A stretch of 64,000 bases of DNA, taken from contig NZ_CP041091.1 of the NCBI RefSeq assembly GCF_006494815.1, forward strand, positions 2,122,501 to 2,186,500, in the 5' to 3' direction. Below the pieces are notes generated by a model. That model saw only the letters and a list, made by a program, of their open reading frames with translations, made no database searches and was not told the DNA's origin. This document shows positions 9,395 to 16,854 of the stretch, piece by piece; the stretch's first letter is position 1; every line of letters begins with the position of its first letter. Both the position numbers and the translations under genes were made by a program. Source of the stretch: Nocardioides sambongensis. Its GTDB lineage: Bacteria > Actinomycetota > Actinomycetes > Propionibacteriales > Nocardioidaceae.

Positions 9395-10741
9395 ATGAGT
9401 ACCGGCGACCCCGACGAGCCGAACCCGTTCAAGGGCACCCCGTTCGAGCAGATCTTCGGCGCGCTCGGCGGCGCATTCGGTGGTCCCGGCGGTGGACAGG
9501 CGTTCTTCCAGCAGATCCAGTCGCTGATGCAGCCGCACGACGGGCCGCTCAACTGGCAGGCGGCCCAGGACCTGGCCCGCCAGGCGGTCGCCCAGAAGCC
9601 CGATCCCTCCCCCACCGGTCGCGACGGCGACCGGGTGGCCGACGCCGTGCAGCTCGCCGACCACTGGCTCGACGCGACGACGGGCTTCCCCTCCGGGGTG
9701 ACCACCACCGCGGCGTGGAGTCGCGCGGAGTGGGTGGACCAGACCCAGCCCGTGTGGAAGGTGCTGGTCGAGCCGGTCGCGGCCACGGCGGTCAACGGCG
9801 CGGGCGGAGCGGTGCCCGAGGAGATGAAGGCGATGGCGGGGCCGTTGCTCGGCATCCTGGGACAGGCGATGGGGGCGATGGTCGCCTCGCAGGTCGGCCA
9901 GGGGCTGGGCGCGATGGCCGGTGAGGTGCTCGGCGCCTCCGACATCGGGCTGCCGCTGGGCGCTCCGGGCAAGGCGGCGCTGGTGATGAGCAACGTGCGC
10001 GAGTTCGCCGAGGGTCTCGACGTCAGCGAGGACGACGTGATCCTCTACCTGGCGCTGCGCGAGGCGGCCCACCAGCGCCTGTTCGCCCACGTCCCGTGGC
10101 TGCGCGACCACCTGATCGGGGCGGTCACCGACTACGCCCGCGGTCTGGAGCTCAACGCCGGCCAGATCCAGGAGCGGATGCAGGAGCAGCTGCGCGGGAT
10201 CGACCCGAGCAACTTGGAGTCGATGCAGTCGCTGCTCGAGGGCGGACTCTTCGACCCGCCGACCTCGCCGGCCCAGGAGGCCGCCCTCTCCCGCCTGGAG
10301 ATCGCCCTGGCCCTGGTCGAGGGCTGGGTGGACGAGGTGGTCGGCCAGGCCACCGCCGAGCGGATGCCGTCGGCCACCAAGCTCCGCGAGGCGGTACGTC
10401 GCCGCCGCGCGGCCGGCGGACCCGCCGAGCAGACCTTCGCGGCGCTGGTCGGGCTGGAGCTCCGGCCGCGTCGGCTGCGCGACGCCTCGACGCTGTGGGG
10501 CGGGCTGCGCTCGCGCTCGGGCCCCGAGGCCCGGGACGGGGTGTGGATGCACCCCGACCTGCTGCCCACCGCCGAGGACCTGGACGACCCGCTGTCGTTC
10601 CGGGCCGAGGCCACGGCTCCCGCGGAGCTCTCCTCGGACGACTTCGACGCCGAGCTGCGCAAGCTGCTCGACGGCGAGGACGGCGCCGGTCCCGTCGGGG
10701 AAGCCGACTCCCCCGACGGGCCCGACTCCCCCAGCGCCTGA
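9395..10741 (+). CDS. Zinc-dependent metalloprotease-like protein, zincin_2 (DUF2342) family
   Basis: A 448-residue actinobacterial protein of the zincin_2 family (Rv3195 type). It has a Gly-rich start, the central DxxxPLGAPGKAALV region and the putative metal site R-E-A-A-H-Q-R-L-F (about residues 222-230). The ATG at 9395 is preferred; in-frame upstream ATGs at 9344 and 9374 would only add a short non-conserved extension. The end is acidic and Pro-rich. The gene starts 68 bp from the divergent moaE and is followed 6 bp later by a NUDIX gene on the same strand. Proteolytic activity is inferred from the fold. Confidence 0.85.
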   Translation: MSTGDPDEPNPFKGTPFEQIFGALGGAFGGPGGGQAFFQQIQSLMQPHDGPLNWQAAQDLARQAVAQKPDPSPTGRDGDRVADAVQLADHWLDATTGFPSGVTTTAAWSRAEWVDQTQPVWKVLVEPVAATAVNGAGGAVPEEMKAMAGPLLGILGQAMGAMVASQVGQGLGAMAGEVLGASDIGLPLGAPGKAALVMSNVREFAEGLDVSEDDVILYLALREAAHQRLFAHVPWLRDHLIGAVTDYARGLELNAGQIQERMQEQLRGIDPSNLESMQSLLEGGLFDPPTSPAQEAALSRLEIALALVEGWVDEVVGQATAERMPSATKLREAVRRRRAAGGPAEQTFAALVGLELRPRRLRDASTLWGGLRSRSGPEARDGVWMHPDLLPTAEDLDDPLSFRAEATAPAELSSDDFDAELRKLLDGEDGAGPVGEADSPDGPDSPSA

Positions 10742-10747
10742 GCGCAC

Positions 10748-11293
10748 GTGGCCGACCTGCACGCGGACGCCGGCGCGAGCCTGCGCTCGTGGACCCCGCC
10801 GGACGCCGACCAGGCCGCGCTGCGGGAGCGGTTCGTCCGGCTGCTCGACCGGGTGCCGGATGCGATGCTGCGTTCGGCGTTCCCCGAGCACCTCACCGCC
10901 GGCACGCTCGTGGTGGAGGAGACCGGGGACCGGGTGCTGCTCAACCTGCACCGCAAGGCCCGGCGCTGGTTCGCCTTCGGCGGCCACGCCGAGCCCGGCG
11001 ACCCCACCCTCGCCTCGGTGGCGCTCCGGGAGGCGCGCGAGGAGTCGGGCCTCGAGGAGCTCGCCTTCCACCCGGAGCCGCTGCAGCTCGACGTGCACCC
11101 GGTGGCGTTCTGCGACCCGCGGGGGTCGGTGAACCATCTCGACGTGCGCTACGGCGCCCGGGCGCCTCGGGGCGTCGAGCAGGTGGTCAGCGAGGAGTCG
11201 CTGGACGTGCGCTGGTGGTCGGTCCGCGACCTGCCGGACCTGGAGCCGAGCATGCTCCGGCTGATCGATCAGGTGCGCGCCCGGCTCTGCTGA
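10748..11293 (+). CDS. NUDIX hydrolase
   Basis: A 181-residue protein with a complete Nudix box, GHAEPGDPTLASVALREAREESGL (about residues 78-101), including the metal-binding R-E-A-x-E-E core. NUDIX enzymes cleave nucleoside diphosphates linked to another group; this substrate is unknown. The start is GTG at 10748, 6 bp after the zincin_2 stop, so the two form an operon. Downstream lies a block of four 17-bp tandem repeats before the convergent metallopeptidase gene. Confidence 0.87.
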   Translation: MADLHADAGASLRSWTPPDADQAALRERFVRLLDRVPDAMLRSAFPEHLTAGTLVVEETGDRVLLNLHRKARRWFAFGGHAEPGDPTLASVALREAREESGLEELAFHPEPLQLDVHPVAFCDPRGSVNHLDVRYGARAPRGVEQVVSEESLDVRWWSVRDLPDLEPSMLRLIDQVRARLC

Positions 11294-11303
11294 TCGTGCG
11301 TCC

Positions 11304-11371
11304 GGTCGGTCCGGGGGCAGGGTCGGTCCGGCGGCAGGGTCAGTCCGGCGGCCGGGTCAGTCCGGCGGCCG
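11304..11371. repeat. Four tandem 17-bp repeats between convergent genes
   Basis: Four back-to-back 17-bp units (11304, 11321, 11338, 11355), each a variant of GGTCRGTCCGGCGGCMG; the last two are identical. The array starts 11 bp after the NUDIX stop, and the last unit supplies the stop codon and C-terminal codons of the convergent metallopeptidase. Confidence 0.9.
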
Positions 11372-11737
11372 GGACAGGTTGGACGCGTCGGACCAGCCCA
11401 GCAGGTAGCCCTTGGCCTTCTCGGTGAGCGGGTAGAGCGCCACCCAGGCCCAGAACTTCTCGTCGTGCTGCGGCTCGAGCAGGTGGGCGAGCTCGTGCAC
11501 CAGCACGTAGTCGACCACCCAGTCGGGCATCTTCTGGAGCCGCTCGGAGAGGCGGATGCTGCGGTCCCCGGGCGTGCAGGAGCCCCACCGGGCACGTTGG
11601 TTGGAGACCCAGCGGACCGACTCGGGTTGGGGCAGCCCGCCCAGATAGCGGTCGCTGAGGTCGCGGGCTCGCGCCATCAGCACGACGTCGCCGACCTGTG
11701 CGCGCCGACGGCGCCCGGTGCGACGCGCCTCTGCCAT
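11357..11737 (-). CDS. YgjP-like M48-type metallopeptidase (DUF45)
   Basis: A 126-residue protein with the zinc-binding motif H-E-L-A-H-L (about residues 81-86) followed by an H-D-E-K-F-W segment that supplies the third ligand, and an upstream W-G-S-C-T motif typical of the YgjP/WLM group. Such proteins are small cytoplasmic zinc peptidases of unclear substrate. The C-terminus (NLSRPPD) is written by the last copy of a 17-bp tandem repeat, so the protein end may vary between strains. Confidence 0.87.
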   Translation of the reverse strand: MAEARRTGRRRRAQVGDVVLMARARDLSDRYLGGLPQPESVRWVSNQRARWGSCTPGDRSIRLSERLQKMPDWVVDYVLVHELAHLLEPQHDEKFWAWVALYPLTEKAKGYLLGWSDASNLSRPPD

Positions 11738-11774
11738 GTCCTGACCCTAGATCACCGCGGGGGCCGGATCAGGG

Positions 11775-12896
11775 CTACGAGCGCGAGGAGTTCCGCGGGT
11801 CGGCCCAGGCGAGCAGCCGCTGGACCGGCCAGGTGTTGACGATCCGGTCCGGATCGATGCCGGCCGCCTCGGCGCGAGCGCAGCCGAGGATCGGGAAGTC
11901 CAGCTGACCCGGGGCGTGGGCGTCGCTGTCGATCGAGAACAGGCAGCCGACGTCGCGGGCCAGCTCCAGGAGTCGGGTCGGCGGGTCGCGACGCTCGGGC
12001 CGGGAGTTGATCTCCACCGCCACGCCGGTCTCGGCGCACGCCTCGAACACGGCGCGCGCGTCGAACCGGGACTGACCGCGGGTGCCCCGGGCTCCCGTCA
12101 CCAGCCGTCCGGTGCAGTGTCCGAGGACGTTCGTGAACGGGTTGCGCACCGCCGCCAGCATCCGCCGCGTCATCGCGTCGGCGTCCATCTGCAGCTTGGA
12201 GTGGACGCTGGCCACCCGCACGTCGAGCCGGGCCAGCATCTCCTCGCTCTGGTCGAGGTCGCCGCGGTCCAGGATGTCGACCTCGATGCCCTTCAGCAGG
12301 CGGAAGCCGGTGCCGTCGGGGTTGCCGTCGGGGTTGCCGTCGGGGCTGCCGTCGGGGCTGGCGGGATGGCCGCCGAGATGGCTGTTGACGGCGTCGACGA
12401 CGTCGAGCTGGCGGGCCAGACGCTCGGCGCTCAGCCCGTGGGCGACCCGCAGGCGGGGTGAGTGGTCGGTGAGCACCAGGTAGTCGTGGCCGAGCTCCAT
12501 CGCGGTCATCGCCATCTCCTCGACCGGCGAGCCACCGTCGGACCAGTCCGAGTGCGAGTGCAGGTCCCCGCGCAGCGCACCGCGCAGGCCGGTGCCCGCC
12601 CCGTCCTCGGTGAGCGGCCCACCGAACTCCTCCTCCGCGGCGGCGAGTCGCTCCGGGACCCGGCCCTGCACCGCCTCCGCGATCACCCGGCCGGTGCTGG
12701 CGCCGACGCCGTCGAGGTCGGTGAGCGTGCCGGCCGTTGCGGCGGCCTCGACCTGCTCGTGCGGCAACGGCAGGATCGCCGAGGCCGCACGCCGGAACGC
12801 CTTGACCTTGTAGCTGTCCGCTCGGCCGCGCTCCAGGAGGAACGCGATGCGCCGCAGCGCGGCGACCGGCGTGCCGTCGTACGTGTTGGAGGTCAC
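11775..12896 (-). CDS. PHP-domain phosphoesterase with N-terminal helix-hairpin-helix region (PolX-like, no polymerase)
   Basis: A 373-residue protein. The first 110 residues resemble the helical and HhH module found before PHP domains in PolX-type proteins (LTDLDGVGASTGRVIAEAV). From about residue 110 comes a PHP domain with the metal motif GDLHSHSDWSDGG, then LTDHSPRL, EVDIL, VASVHS, GHCTGR and SIDSDAHAPGQ, all of which carry expected ligand residues. It probably hydrolyses phosphoester bonds, perhaps in DNA repair. GTG at 12896 is chosen because AAGGAG lies six bases upstream; an ATG at 12920 is the alternative. A 12-bp tandem repeat (12313-12360) encodes a PDG-rich insert between two PHP strands. 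Confidence 0.85.
   Translation of the reverse strand: MTSNTYDGTPVAALRRIAFLLERGRADSYKVKAFRRAASAILPLPHEQVEAAATAGTLTDLDGVGASTGRVIAEAVQGRVPERLAAAEEEFGGPLTEDGAGTGLRGALRGDLHSHSDWSDGGSPVEEMAMTAMELGHDYLVLTDHSPRLRVAHGLSAERLARQLDVVDAVNSHLGGHPASPDGSPDGNPDGNPDGTGFRLLKGIEVDILDRGDLDQSEEMLARLDVRVASVHSKLQMDADAMTRRMLAAVRNPFTNVLGHCTGRLVTGARGTRGQSRFDARAVFEACAETGVAVEINSRPERRDPPTRLLELARDVGCLFSIDSDAHAPGQLDFPILGCARAEAAGIDPDRIVNTWPVQRLLAWADPRNSSRS
12313..12360. repeat. 12-bp tandem repeat inside the PHP gene (4 units)
   Basis: Four units of CCGTCGGGGYTG encode a (S/N)-P-D-G ladder inserted in a loop of the PHP domain. The reading frame is preserved, so copy number could vary without disrupting the gene. Confidence 0.85.
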
Positions 12897-13272
12897 ATCG
12901 TCTCCTTGATTTTGATCCACAGCCGGTGGATTCCCTTCGAAAGGCCCGGGACTCCCACGTCGGCCTCATCTCTGCAGGTCAGCGGCGCCCACGCCCGACC
13001 AGACGAGGGGCGTCCCCGCCAGGCTCCGCACGCTCCTGGCCCGGTTTCCACCACTCATCCCCAGGTCGTCCACGGCCTTTCCCCTCGTTCCCACAGGTTT
13101 GTCCACAGCACTGTCCACAGGGTTCGGGCGCGAAGGATTGACCGCCGCCCCCGATGTTCCTAGCGTGACAGCACAAGAGGCCTCCGGGTCGCAGGACGAC
13201 GTTCGCAAGGGGAAGGCAAACGTCGCCCAACGCGGCGCGGAGGCCTCTTGTCGATCGCCGGGCACCAGCCGG
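12897..13272. other. Intergenic region (about 375 bp) with TGTCCACA cluster and long imperfect hairpin
   Basis: No convincing gene is seen here. Both frames that are open on the minus strand lack a start with a ribosome site and have poor codon use. The region holds two close TGTCCACA motifs (13099-13107 and 13111-13119) and a composite hairpin at 13173-13251, listed separately. It separates two minus-strand genes, so it must contain the PHP gene promoter and the hydratase terminator. Confidence 0.6.
13173..13251. other. Composite stem-loop, 14-bp outer stem with nested inner stem
   Basis: A perfect 14-bp outer stem pairs 13173-13186 with 13238-13251. Inside it, CGACGTT (13197-13203) pairs with AACGTCG (13219-13225). 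The element starts 22 bp after the hydratase stop on the minus strand. It is larger than a usual terminator, has no T-run, and could be a structured RNA or an elaborate 3' end. Confidence 0.55.
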
Positions 13273-14177
13273 TCACCGGCCGAGGAAGCGCGGTGGCCGC
13301 TTCTCGGCAGCCGCCCGCAGGCCCTCCTGGAGGTCCTCGGTGGCCAGCGTGATCGGCTGCGCCAGGCCCTCCCAGTCCAGGCAGGCCTCGACGCCGGCGT
13401 GGCCGCGCTGCAGTGCCACCTTGGTCAGCCGGGTGGCGATCGGGGCGGCGGCGGCGATGCCCGCAGCGGTGTCGAGCACGCCCGGCAGCAGGTCGTCCGG
13501 CTCGGTGACCCGGGAGACCAGGCCCAGGCCGAGGGCCTCGTCGGCATCGACCATCCGGCCGGTCAGGAAGAGGTCACGCGCGGCGGCCGGCCCGACCACC
13601 TCGGGCAGCAGGTGCGTCCCGGCCATGCCGGGGTGCAGCCCGAGACGGGTGAACGGGACGCCCATCCGCGCCCCACGGGCCGCGTGGCGGATGTCGCAGG
13701 CGAGGGCCAGGCAGAGCCCCGCACCCACCGCGGCGCCGTTGAGCGCCGCGATCGTGGGACCTCGAGGCGTCGGACCGAGAGCCATGCGCGATAGAACGGC
13801 AGCATCCGGTCGCGCAGCCGGTCGACCCCGGCGTCGGGCTCGGAGGCCAGCCAGGCGGTGTTGCCGCCGGAGCAGAACGCCCGTCCCTCGCCGGTGACCA
13901 CGACCGCCCGCACCGTCCGGTCCGCCGCGAGATGGTCGATGGCTGCCACCCACGACCGGGTCATCTCCTCGCTCATCGCGTTGCGCAGCTCCGGTAGGTC
14001 GAGCACCAGCATCGCCACGCCCGGCGAGGGTCGTTCGAGCCGCAGGTGCTCGAGGACCGGGGGCGCCGGCGACGCCACCGCGCTGGCATCGGAGCCGTCA
14101 GGGCCTTCGTCGGAGCCGCCACCGGGGCCGTCGTCGGAGATCGGGCCGGACAAGGAGTCTGCAGACATGCGGGGCAC
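13273..14177 (-). CDS. Enoyl-CoA hydratase/isomerase family protein (apparent -1 frameshift)
   Basis: A crotonase-fold protein. The N-terminal frame contains VAMLVLDLPELRNAMSEEM, VVVTGEGRAFCSGGN (oxyanion-hole strand) and the helix up to VRRLEVP. The other frame continues with TIAALNGAAVGAGLCLALACDIR and the GLHPGMAGTHLLP region, where the acidic catalytic glutamates of true hydratases would sit. Adding one G at the GGG run 13756-13758 gives 301 residues. The N-terminus has a 30-residue acidic extension; the true start may be the internal ATG nine bases downstream (14168). The role is CoA-ester metabolism, substrate unknown. Confidence 0.8.
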
Positions 14178-14305
14178 GCTACTGCGACTGCCACCACCCG
14201 TGCCGTAGGGTCAGGGGGGTTGCGGGCACGTCCCGAACCCCGACGGGCTTCCCCGATGTCCCCGTCGCGACGACCGAAAGAAGAAACAAGAACAAGGAGG
14301 CCGTC

Positions 14306-14464
14306 ATGGCGGAGACCTGGAGCGGCGAGTTCTACTGCGTCAAGTGCAAGGCGAAGCGTGAGGCGACCGGCGAGGTCAAGGTCAACGACAAGGGCACCCG
14401 GATGGCCAAGGCCGTCTGCCCCGAGTGCGGGACCAACCTGAACCGGATCCTCGGCAAGGCCTGA
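14306..14464 (+). CDS. DUF5679 small zinc-ribbon protein
   Basis: A 52-residue protein starting MAETWSGEFYCVKCKAK, with two C-x2-C pairs (CVKC and CPEC) that should bind one zinc ion. It matches the short actinobacterial DUF5679 proteins. AAGGAGG lies 7 bases before the ATG, an excellent ribosome site, and a strong terminator follows the stop, so it is a well-expressed single-gene unit. The function is unknown; some ribosome or RNA association is possible but not shown. Confidence 0.88.
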   Translation: MAETWSGEFYCVKCKAKREATGEVKVNDKGTRMAKAVCPECGTNLNRILGKA

Positions 14465-14478
14465 GCCTTCCGATTCCG

Positions 14479-14526
14479 AGCTTGCGGGCGGCCACCGGTG
14501 ACGGTGGCCGCCCGCAAGGGCTTTTC
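14479..14526 (+). terminator. Rho-independent terminator of the DUF5679 gene
   Basis: A perfect 16-bp GC-rich stem (CTTGCGGGCGGCCACC with its complement) with a 6-nt loop begins 17 bases after the stop and is followed by GGCTTTTCC, a short T-run. Confidence 0.85.
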
Positions 14527-14621
14527 CGGGGTGACCGCGTGCCCGCACCGATCGCCCCGGGCTAGCCGCGGGCTGTGGATGACGACCGCGCGACCGCACC
14601 GGACGGTGCGACGCTGAGCCC

Positions 14622-15494
14622 ATGACGTGCTCTCCCGTCCCCTCGGCGGACCGCCGGGAGCGGCTGAAGCCGGGGCGGCCGGTCCTGCGGCGCGACGCCA
14701 CGACCCTGCAGATCGGACTCGACGCCGCTGGCGTCCTGCTGCCCGACACCCCCGACGTACGGCGTCTCCTGGCCGACCTCGACCCGCTCGGCACGCCGCT
14801 GCCGCCGGAGGACGCGCCGCTCGCCCCCACCGGCCGGTACGACGCCCTCCCGGTGCTCGAGCACGCCCGCGACGCGCTGCGGGCGGCCGGGCACCTCGAG
14901 GAGGTCCACCCGCCGCCGCGTCCGGCCACCACGACGCGCGACGGCTTCTGGGCGGTGACCGACACCGTCGCCCTCGACATCGGCGACCCGTCGGTCCGCT
15001 CCGCCGTGGAGCGCCTGGTGGAGCAGGCGGGCCTGCGCGTGGACGACACCCGACCGGCCGCGCGCCTGGTGGTGTCCCAGGGGCCGCTGCGCCGTGAGGT
15101 CGTGGACGACCTGGTGCGGACCCAGACCCCGCACCTGCTGGTCAGCAGCCTGCAGGGGGCGCGACGGGTCGGGCCCTTCGTCGTACCGGGGCGAACGGCG
15201 TGCCTGCGGTGCGTCGACGCGCACGAGGCGGCCGGGGACCCGCGCCGGCCGCTGCTGATCGAGCAGGCAGCGCGGGCGGCGCGACTGCGGCCGGAGCCGT
15301 CGGACCCGGTGACCGATGCGGTCGCCCTCTCCTGGGCGGTGCGCGACCTGGCCTGCTTCGTCCGCGGCGGCGAGCCCGCCACCTGGTCCGCGACGCTCGA
15401 CCTGGAGCCACTGGCTCCCGGGCCGGGTCTGCGGCGGTGGCTGCGGCACCCCTACTGCGGGTGCGCCTGGGACCAGATGATGCTGCTCCCCTGA
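14622..15494 (+). CDS. ThiF-like / TOMM precursor leader-binding (cyclodehydratase-like) protein
   Basis: A 290-residue protein. Its start (RLKPGRPVLRRDATTLQIGLD) is the short winged-helix peptide-binding module found at the N-terminus of E1-like cyclodehydratases. The rest resembles the ThiF-like fold but lacks the canonical ATP-binding GxGxxG loop. It keeps a C-L-R-C pair and a late C-G-C cluster suggestive of structural zinc. Orphan homologues are common next to DUF5679 and the WhiB7-UvrD2 locus in this group. With no precursor peptide or other azoline genes nearby, a role in natural-product maturation is doubtful. It is transcribed alone. Confidence 0.7.
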   Translation: MTCSPVPSADRRERLKPGRPVLRRDATTLQIGLDAAGVLLPDTPDVRRLLADLDPLGTPLPPEDAPLAPTGRYDALPVLEHARDALRAAGHLEEVHPPPRPATTTRDGFWAVTDTVALDIGDPSVRSAVERLVEQAGLRVDDTRPAARLVVSQGPLRREVVDDLVRTQTPHLLVSSLQGARRVGPFVVPGRTACLRCVDAHEAAGDPRRPLLIEQAARAARLRPEPSDPVTDAVALSWAVRDLACFVRGGEPATWSATLDLEPLAPGPGLRRWLRHPYCGCAWDQMMLLP

Positions 15495-15513
15495 CCGCGC
15501 CGGCGAGCGGGCG

Positions 15514-15705
15514 TCACCACCACTCGCTGTCCAGCTTGGCTTCGATGGAGCGCAGGTGCTCGCGGGAGCAACGGTCGCAGAAGTGGCGCAGCCGACCGTT
15601 CTCCCTGGCCGTGGTCCAGGTGAGCGCGGCGTCGGCCGCCGTGCCGCGACGCCCGCAGAACGCGCAGCTCACAGGGCTCTCCTCCGACGGAGCATCCTCG
15701 GCCAT
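15514..15705 (-). CDS. Small four-cysteine zinc-finger-like protein
   Basis: A 63-residue protein with C-A-F-C and C-D-R-C pairs separated by about 28 residues (SCAFCGRRG ... RHFCDRCSREH), a likely treble-clef or zinc ribbon. ATG at 15705 is chosen because the long in-frame upstream extension is Arg-rich and non-conserved in character. The end is acidic (SIEAKLDSEWW). The family is not recognised by name. It lies downstream of the whiB7 genes on the same strand but behind a strong hairpin. Confidence 0.72.
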   Translation of the reverse strand: MAEDAPSEESPVSCAFCGRRGTAADAALTWTTARENGRLRHFCDRCSREHLRSIEAKLDSEWW

Positions 15706-15757
15706 GCGGCCAGCGTAGTTCGCGCCGGGCCGCAGGTGGCGCGGTCGGACACGACGA

Positions 15758-15796
15758 AGGGGCCGGAGGCGGCGGTCGCCGCCTCCGGCCCCTTCT
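15758..15796 (-). terminator. Strong hairpin terminator between two small genes
   Basis: A perfect stem of about 17 bp (GAAGGGGCCGGAGGCGGC with its complement) and a GGTC-type tetraloop lies about 60 bp beyond the stop of the 52-residue gene on the minus strand. It probably ends the whiB7 transcript. The U-tract is weak. Confidence 0.65.
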
Positions 15797-15855
15797 CTCA
15801 CCCGCGATCAGGTGCAGCCGGGAGGTGTCCCGACGGGTACTGAGGTCGTTGCTCC

Positions 15856-16014
15856 TCAGAGTGCGCGAGCGAGTGCGAGGCGTGCACGCTGCGCTGCCAG
15901 CTCAGCCTTGCGGCTGACCCGACGACCGCGACCCATCTGGGCCGCGCGCTGCTGCGCCTCTCCCAGGCGCACGGCCATCTGCGCCCGGACCAGTTCCTCG
16001 TTCATGAGGCTCAT
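15856..16014 (-). CDS. Small basic helical protein (52 aa)
   Basis: Encodes MSLMNEELVRAQMAVRLGEAQ followed by an Arg/Ala-rich helix that ends RLALARAL. The protein is almost wholly alpha-helical and strongly basic. A GGAG site lies 8 bases before the ATG at 16014; the ATG at 16005 is an alternative. Similar tiny basic proteins occur beside whiB-type genes in related actinobacteria as far as I recall. It sits 64 bp after whiB7 on the same strand, so it may be induced together with it. The function is unknown. Confidence 0.65.
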   Translation of the reverse strand: MSLMNEELVRAQMAVRLGEAQQRAAQMGRGRRVSRKAELAAQRARLALARAL

Positions 16015-16078
16015 GGTGATTCTCCGCTTCTGTGAAAGTTGCTGTGTGGTGGTGTGGTCGGACGAGCGCCGGTGCCGG

Positions 16079-16348
16079 TCACGCGGCGCTGGCGTCCTTG
16101 CGCGGGCGGCCGCGTGGCCGCTTGCGGGCGATCACCGCTCCGGATAGGAACAGCTCACCGCCCCAGACGCCCCAGGGCTCGCGCCGCTCGAGAGCTCCGG
16201 CGAGACACATGGCCTGCATCGGGCAGTCGCCGCAGAGTGCTTTCGCCGCCTCCAGGTCGGAGGGCGATTCTGCGAACCACAGCTCCGCGTCGTTGAGACG
16301 GCAGGGCAGGCGCTCGTCCAGTGTCGGCTCGAGAACACTGATGGTCAT
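16079..16348 (-). CDS. whiB7: WhiB7 redox-sensitive transcription factor
   Basis: An 89-residue Wbl protein. Four cysteines (C16, then C-G-D-C-P-M-Q-A-M-C) hold an Fe-S cluster. The G-V-W-G-G-E turn binds the sigma factor, and the C-terminal K-R-P-R-G-R-P-R-K is the AT-hook that distinguishes WhiB7 from other Wbl proteins. WhiB7 activates intrinsic antibiotic-resistance genes at promoters with AT-rich DNA upstream of the -35. The start at 16348 has GAGGAGG upstream. The gene order uvrD2-whiB7 matches mycobacteria. Upstream lie an intrinsic terminator, a 93-codon ORF and an AT-rich promoter, consistent with the antibiotic-responsive attenuation known for whiB7. Confidence 0.95.
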   Translation of the reverse strand: MTISVLEPTLDERLPCRLNDAELWFAESPSDLEAAKALCGDCPMQAMCLAGALERREPWGVWGGELFLSGAVIARKRPRGRPRKDASAA

Positions 16349-16395
16349 CTGTTGTCACCTCCTCTTCGTTGACCTGATCGCGTTGGTCGTTTCAT
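16345..16395 (-). other. Tiny ORF (16 codons) overlapping the whiB7 start
   Basis: An ATG at 16395 opens a 16-codon frame (MKRPTRSGQRRGGDNR) whose TGA overlaps the whiB7 ATG as ATGA. The peptide is strongly basic. There is no good ribosome site before it. It lies after the leader terminator, so it could couple translation into whiB7 rather than control attenuation. Confidence 0.3.
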
Positions 16396-16421
16396 CGGTG
16401 GGGATCGAGGGTTCGCGGTCC

Positions 16422-16470
16422 TGCGAGAAACAGAAAGGCCGCGGATCCCGGGTTACGGGGTCCGCGGCCT
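16422..16470 (-). terminator. Intrinsic terminator in the whiB7 leader (candidate attenuator)
   Basis: On the minus strand a stem of about 14 bp (16457-16470 with 16436-16449; one G-U pair) is followed at once by TTTCTGTTTCTCGC, a U-rich tail rare in this genome. It lies between the 93-codon leader ORF and whiB7, where readthrough would be needed to express whiB7. This is the layout of known whiB7 attenuators. Confidence 0.78.
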
Positions 16471-16497
16471 GGAGGAGAGCCGACTGAGTGGGATGAC

Positions 16498-16779
16498 TCA
16501 GATGGGCGGACTCCAGGCGGCGAGACCCGGGCGGGTGCCGGCGAGGACACAGAAGTGTCCGATCGGTGCGATGGCGCGCTCACGCACGAACTCCATCGCG
16601 CCGGCCACCACTGCGGTGGCGGGCTTGCCCGCGAACGGGACGGCGTCACGCACGGCGACGCCCGGGACATCGAGGGTCCACGGGGTGGTCGGAGCGGTGG
16701 CGCAGCCGGAGGACGGCATCAGCACATACCCGGTGTTGGTCGGGTTCGCGTTGATCGCGTTCATCGTGATGTTCTCCAT
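16498..16779 (-). CDS. ORF in the whiB7 leader (93 aa), possible leader peptide or small protein
   Basis: Begins MENITMNAINANPTNTGYVL with GAGGAGG about 8 bases before the ATG, one of the better ribosome sites in the window. It ends 28 bp before the whiB7 terminator. The first 20 residues are rich in Asn and Thr, unlike neighbouring proteins. The rest is moderately hydrophobic with two cysteines and no recognised domain. Known whiB7 leaders carry a translated upstream ORF whose stalled ribosome allows readthrough; this frame occupies that place but is longer than those I know. It could instead be an independent small gene or the upstream part of a longer control region. Confidence 0.5.
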   Translation of the reverse strand: MENITMNAINANPTNTGYVLMPSSGCATAPTTPWTLDVPGVAVRDAVPFAGKPATAVVAGAMEFVRERAIAPIGHFCVLAGTRPGLAAWSPPI

Positions 16780-16854
16780 GGGTGCCACCTCCTCGTGCGG
16801 AATCGTGCGCCGGTCGTGCCAGGACCGTGGTTGCGCGGGTCAACTGATGCAGAA

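Noticed and set aside
13090-13120. Replication origin
   Set aside because: DnaA-like motifs are few and no dnaA, dnaN, parA/B or AT-rich unwinding region is present.
12966-13265. Minus-strand ORFs in the 12.9-13.27 kb gap
   Set aside because: No ribosome site, atypical composition, and they run through the hairpin and TGTCCACA motifs.
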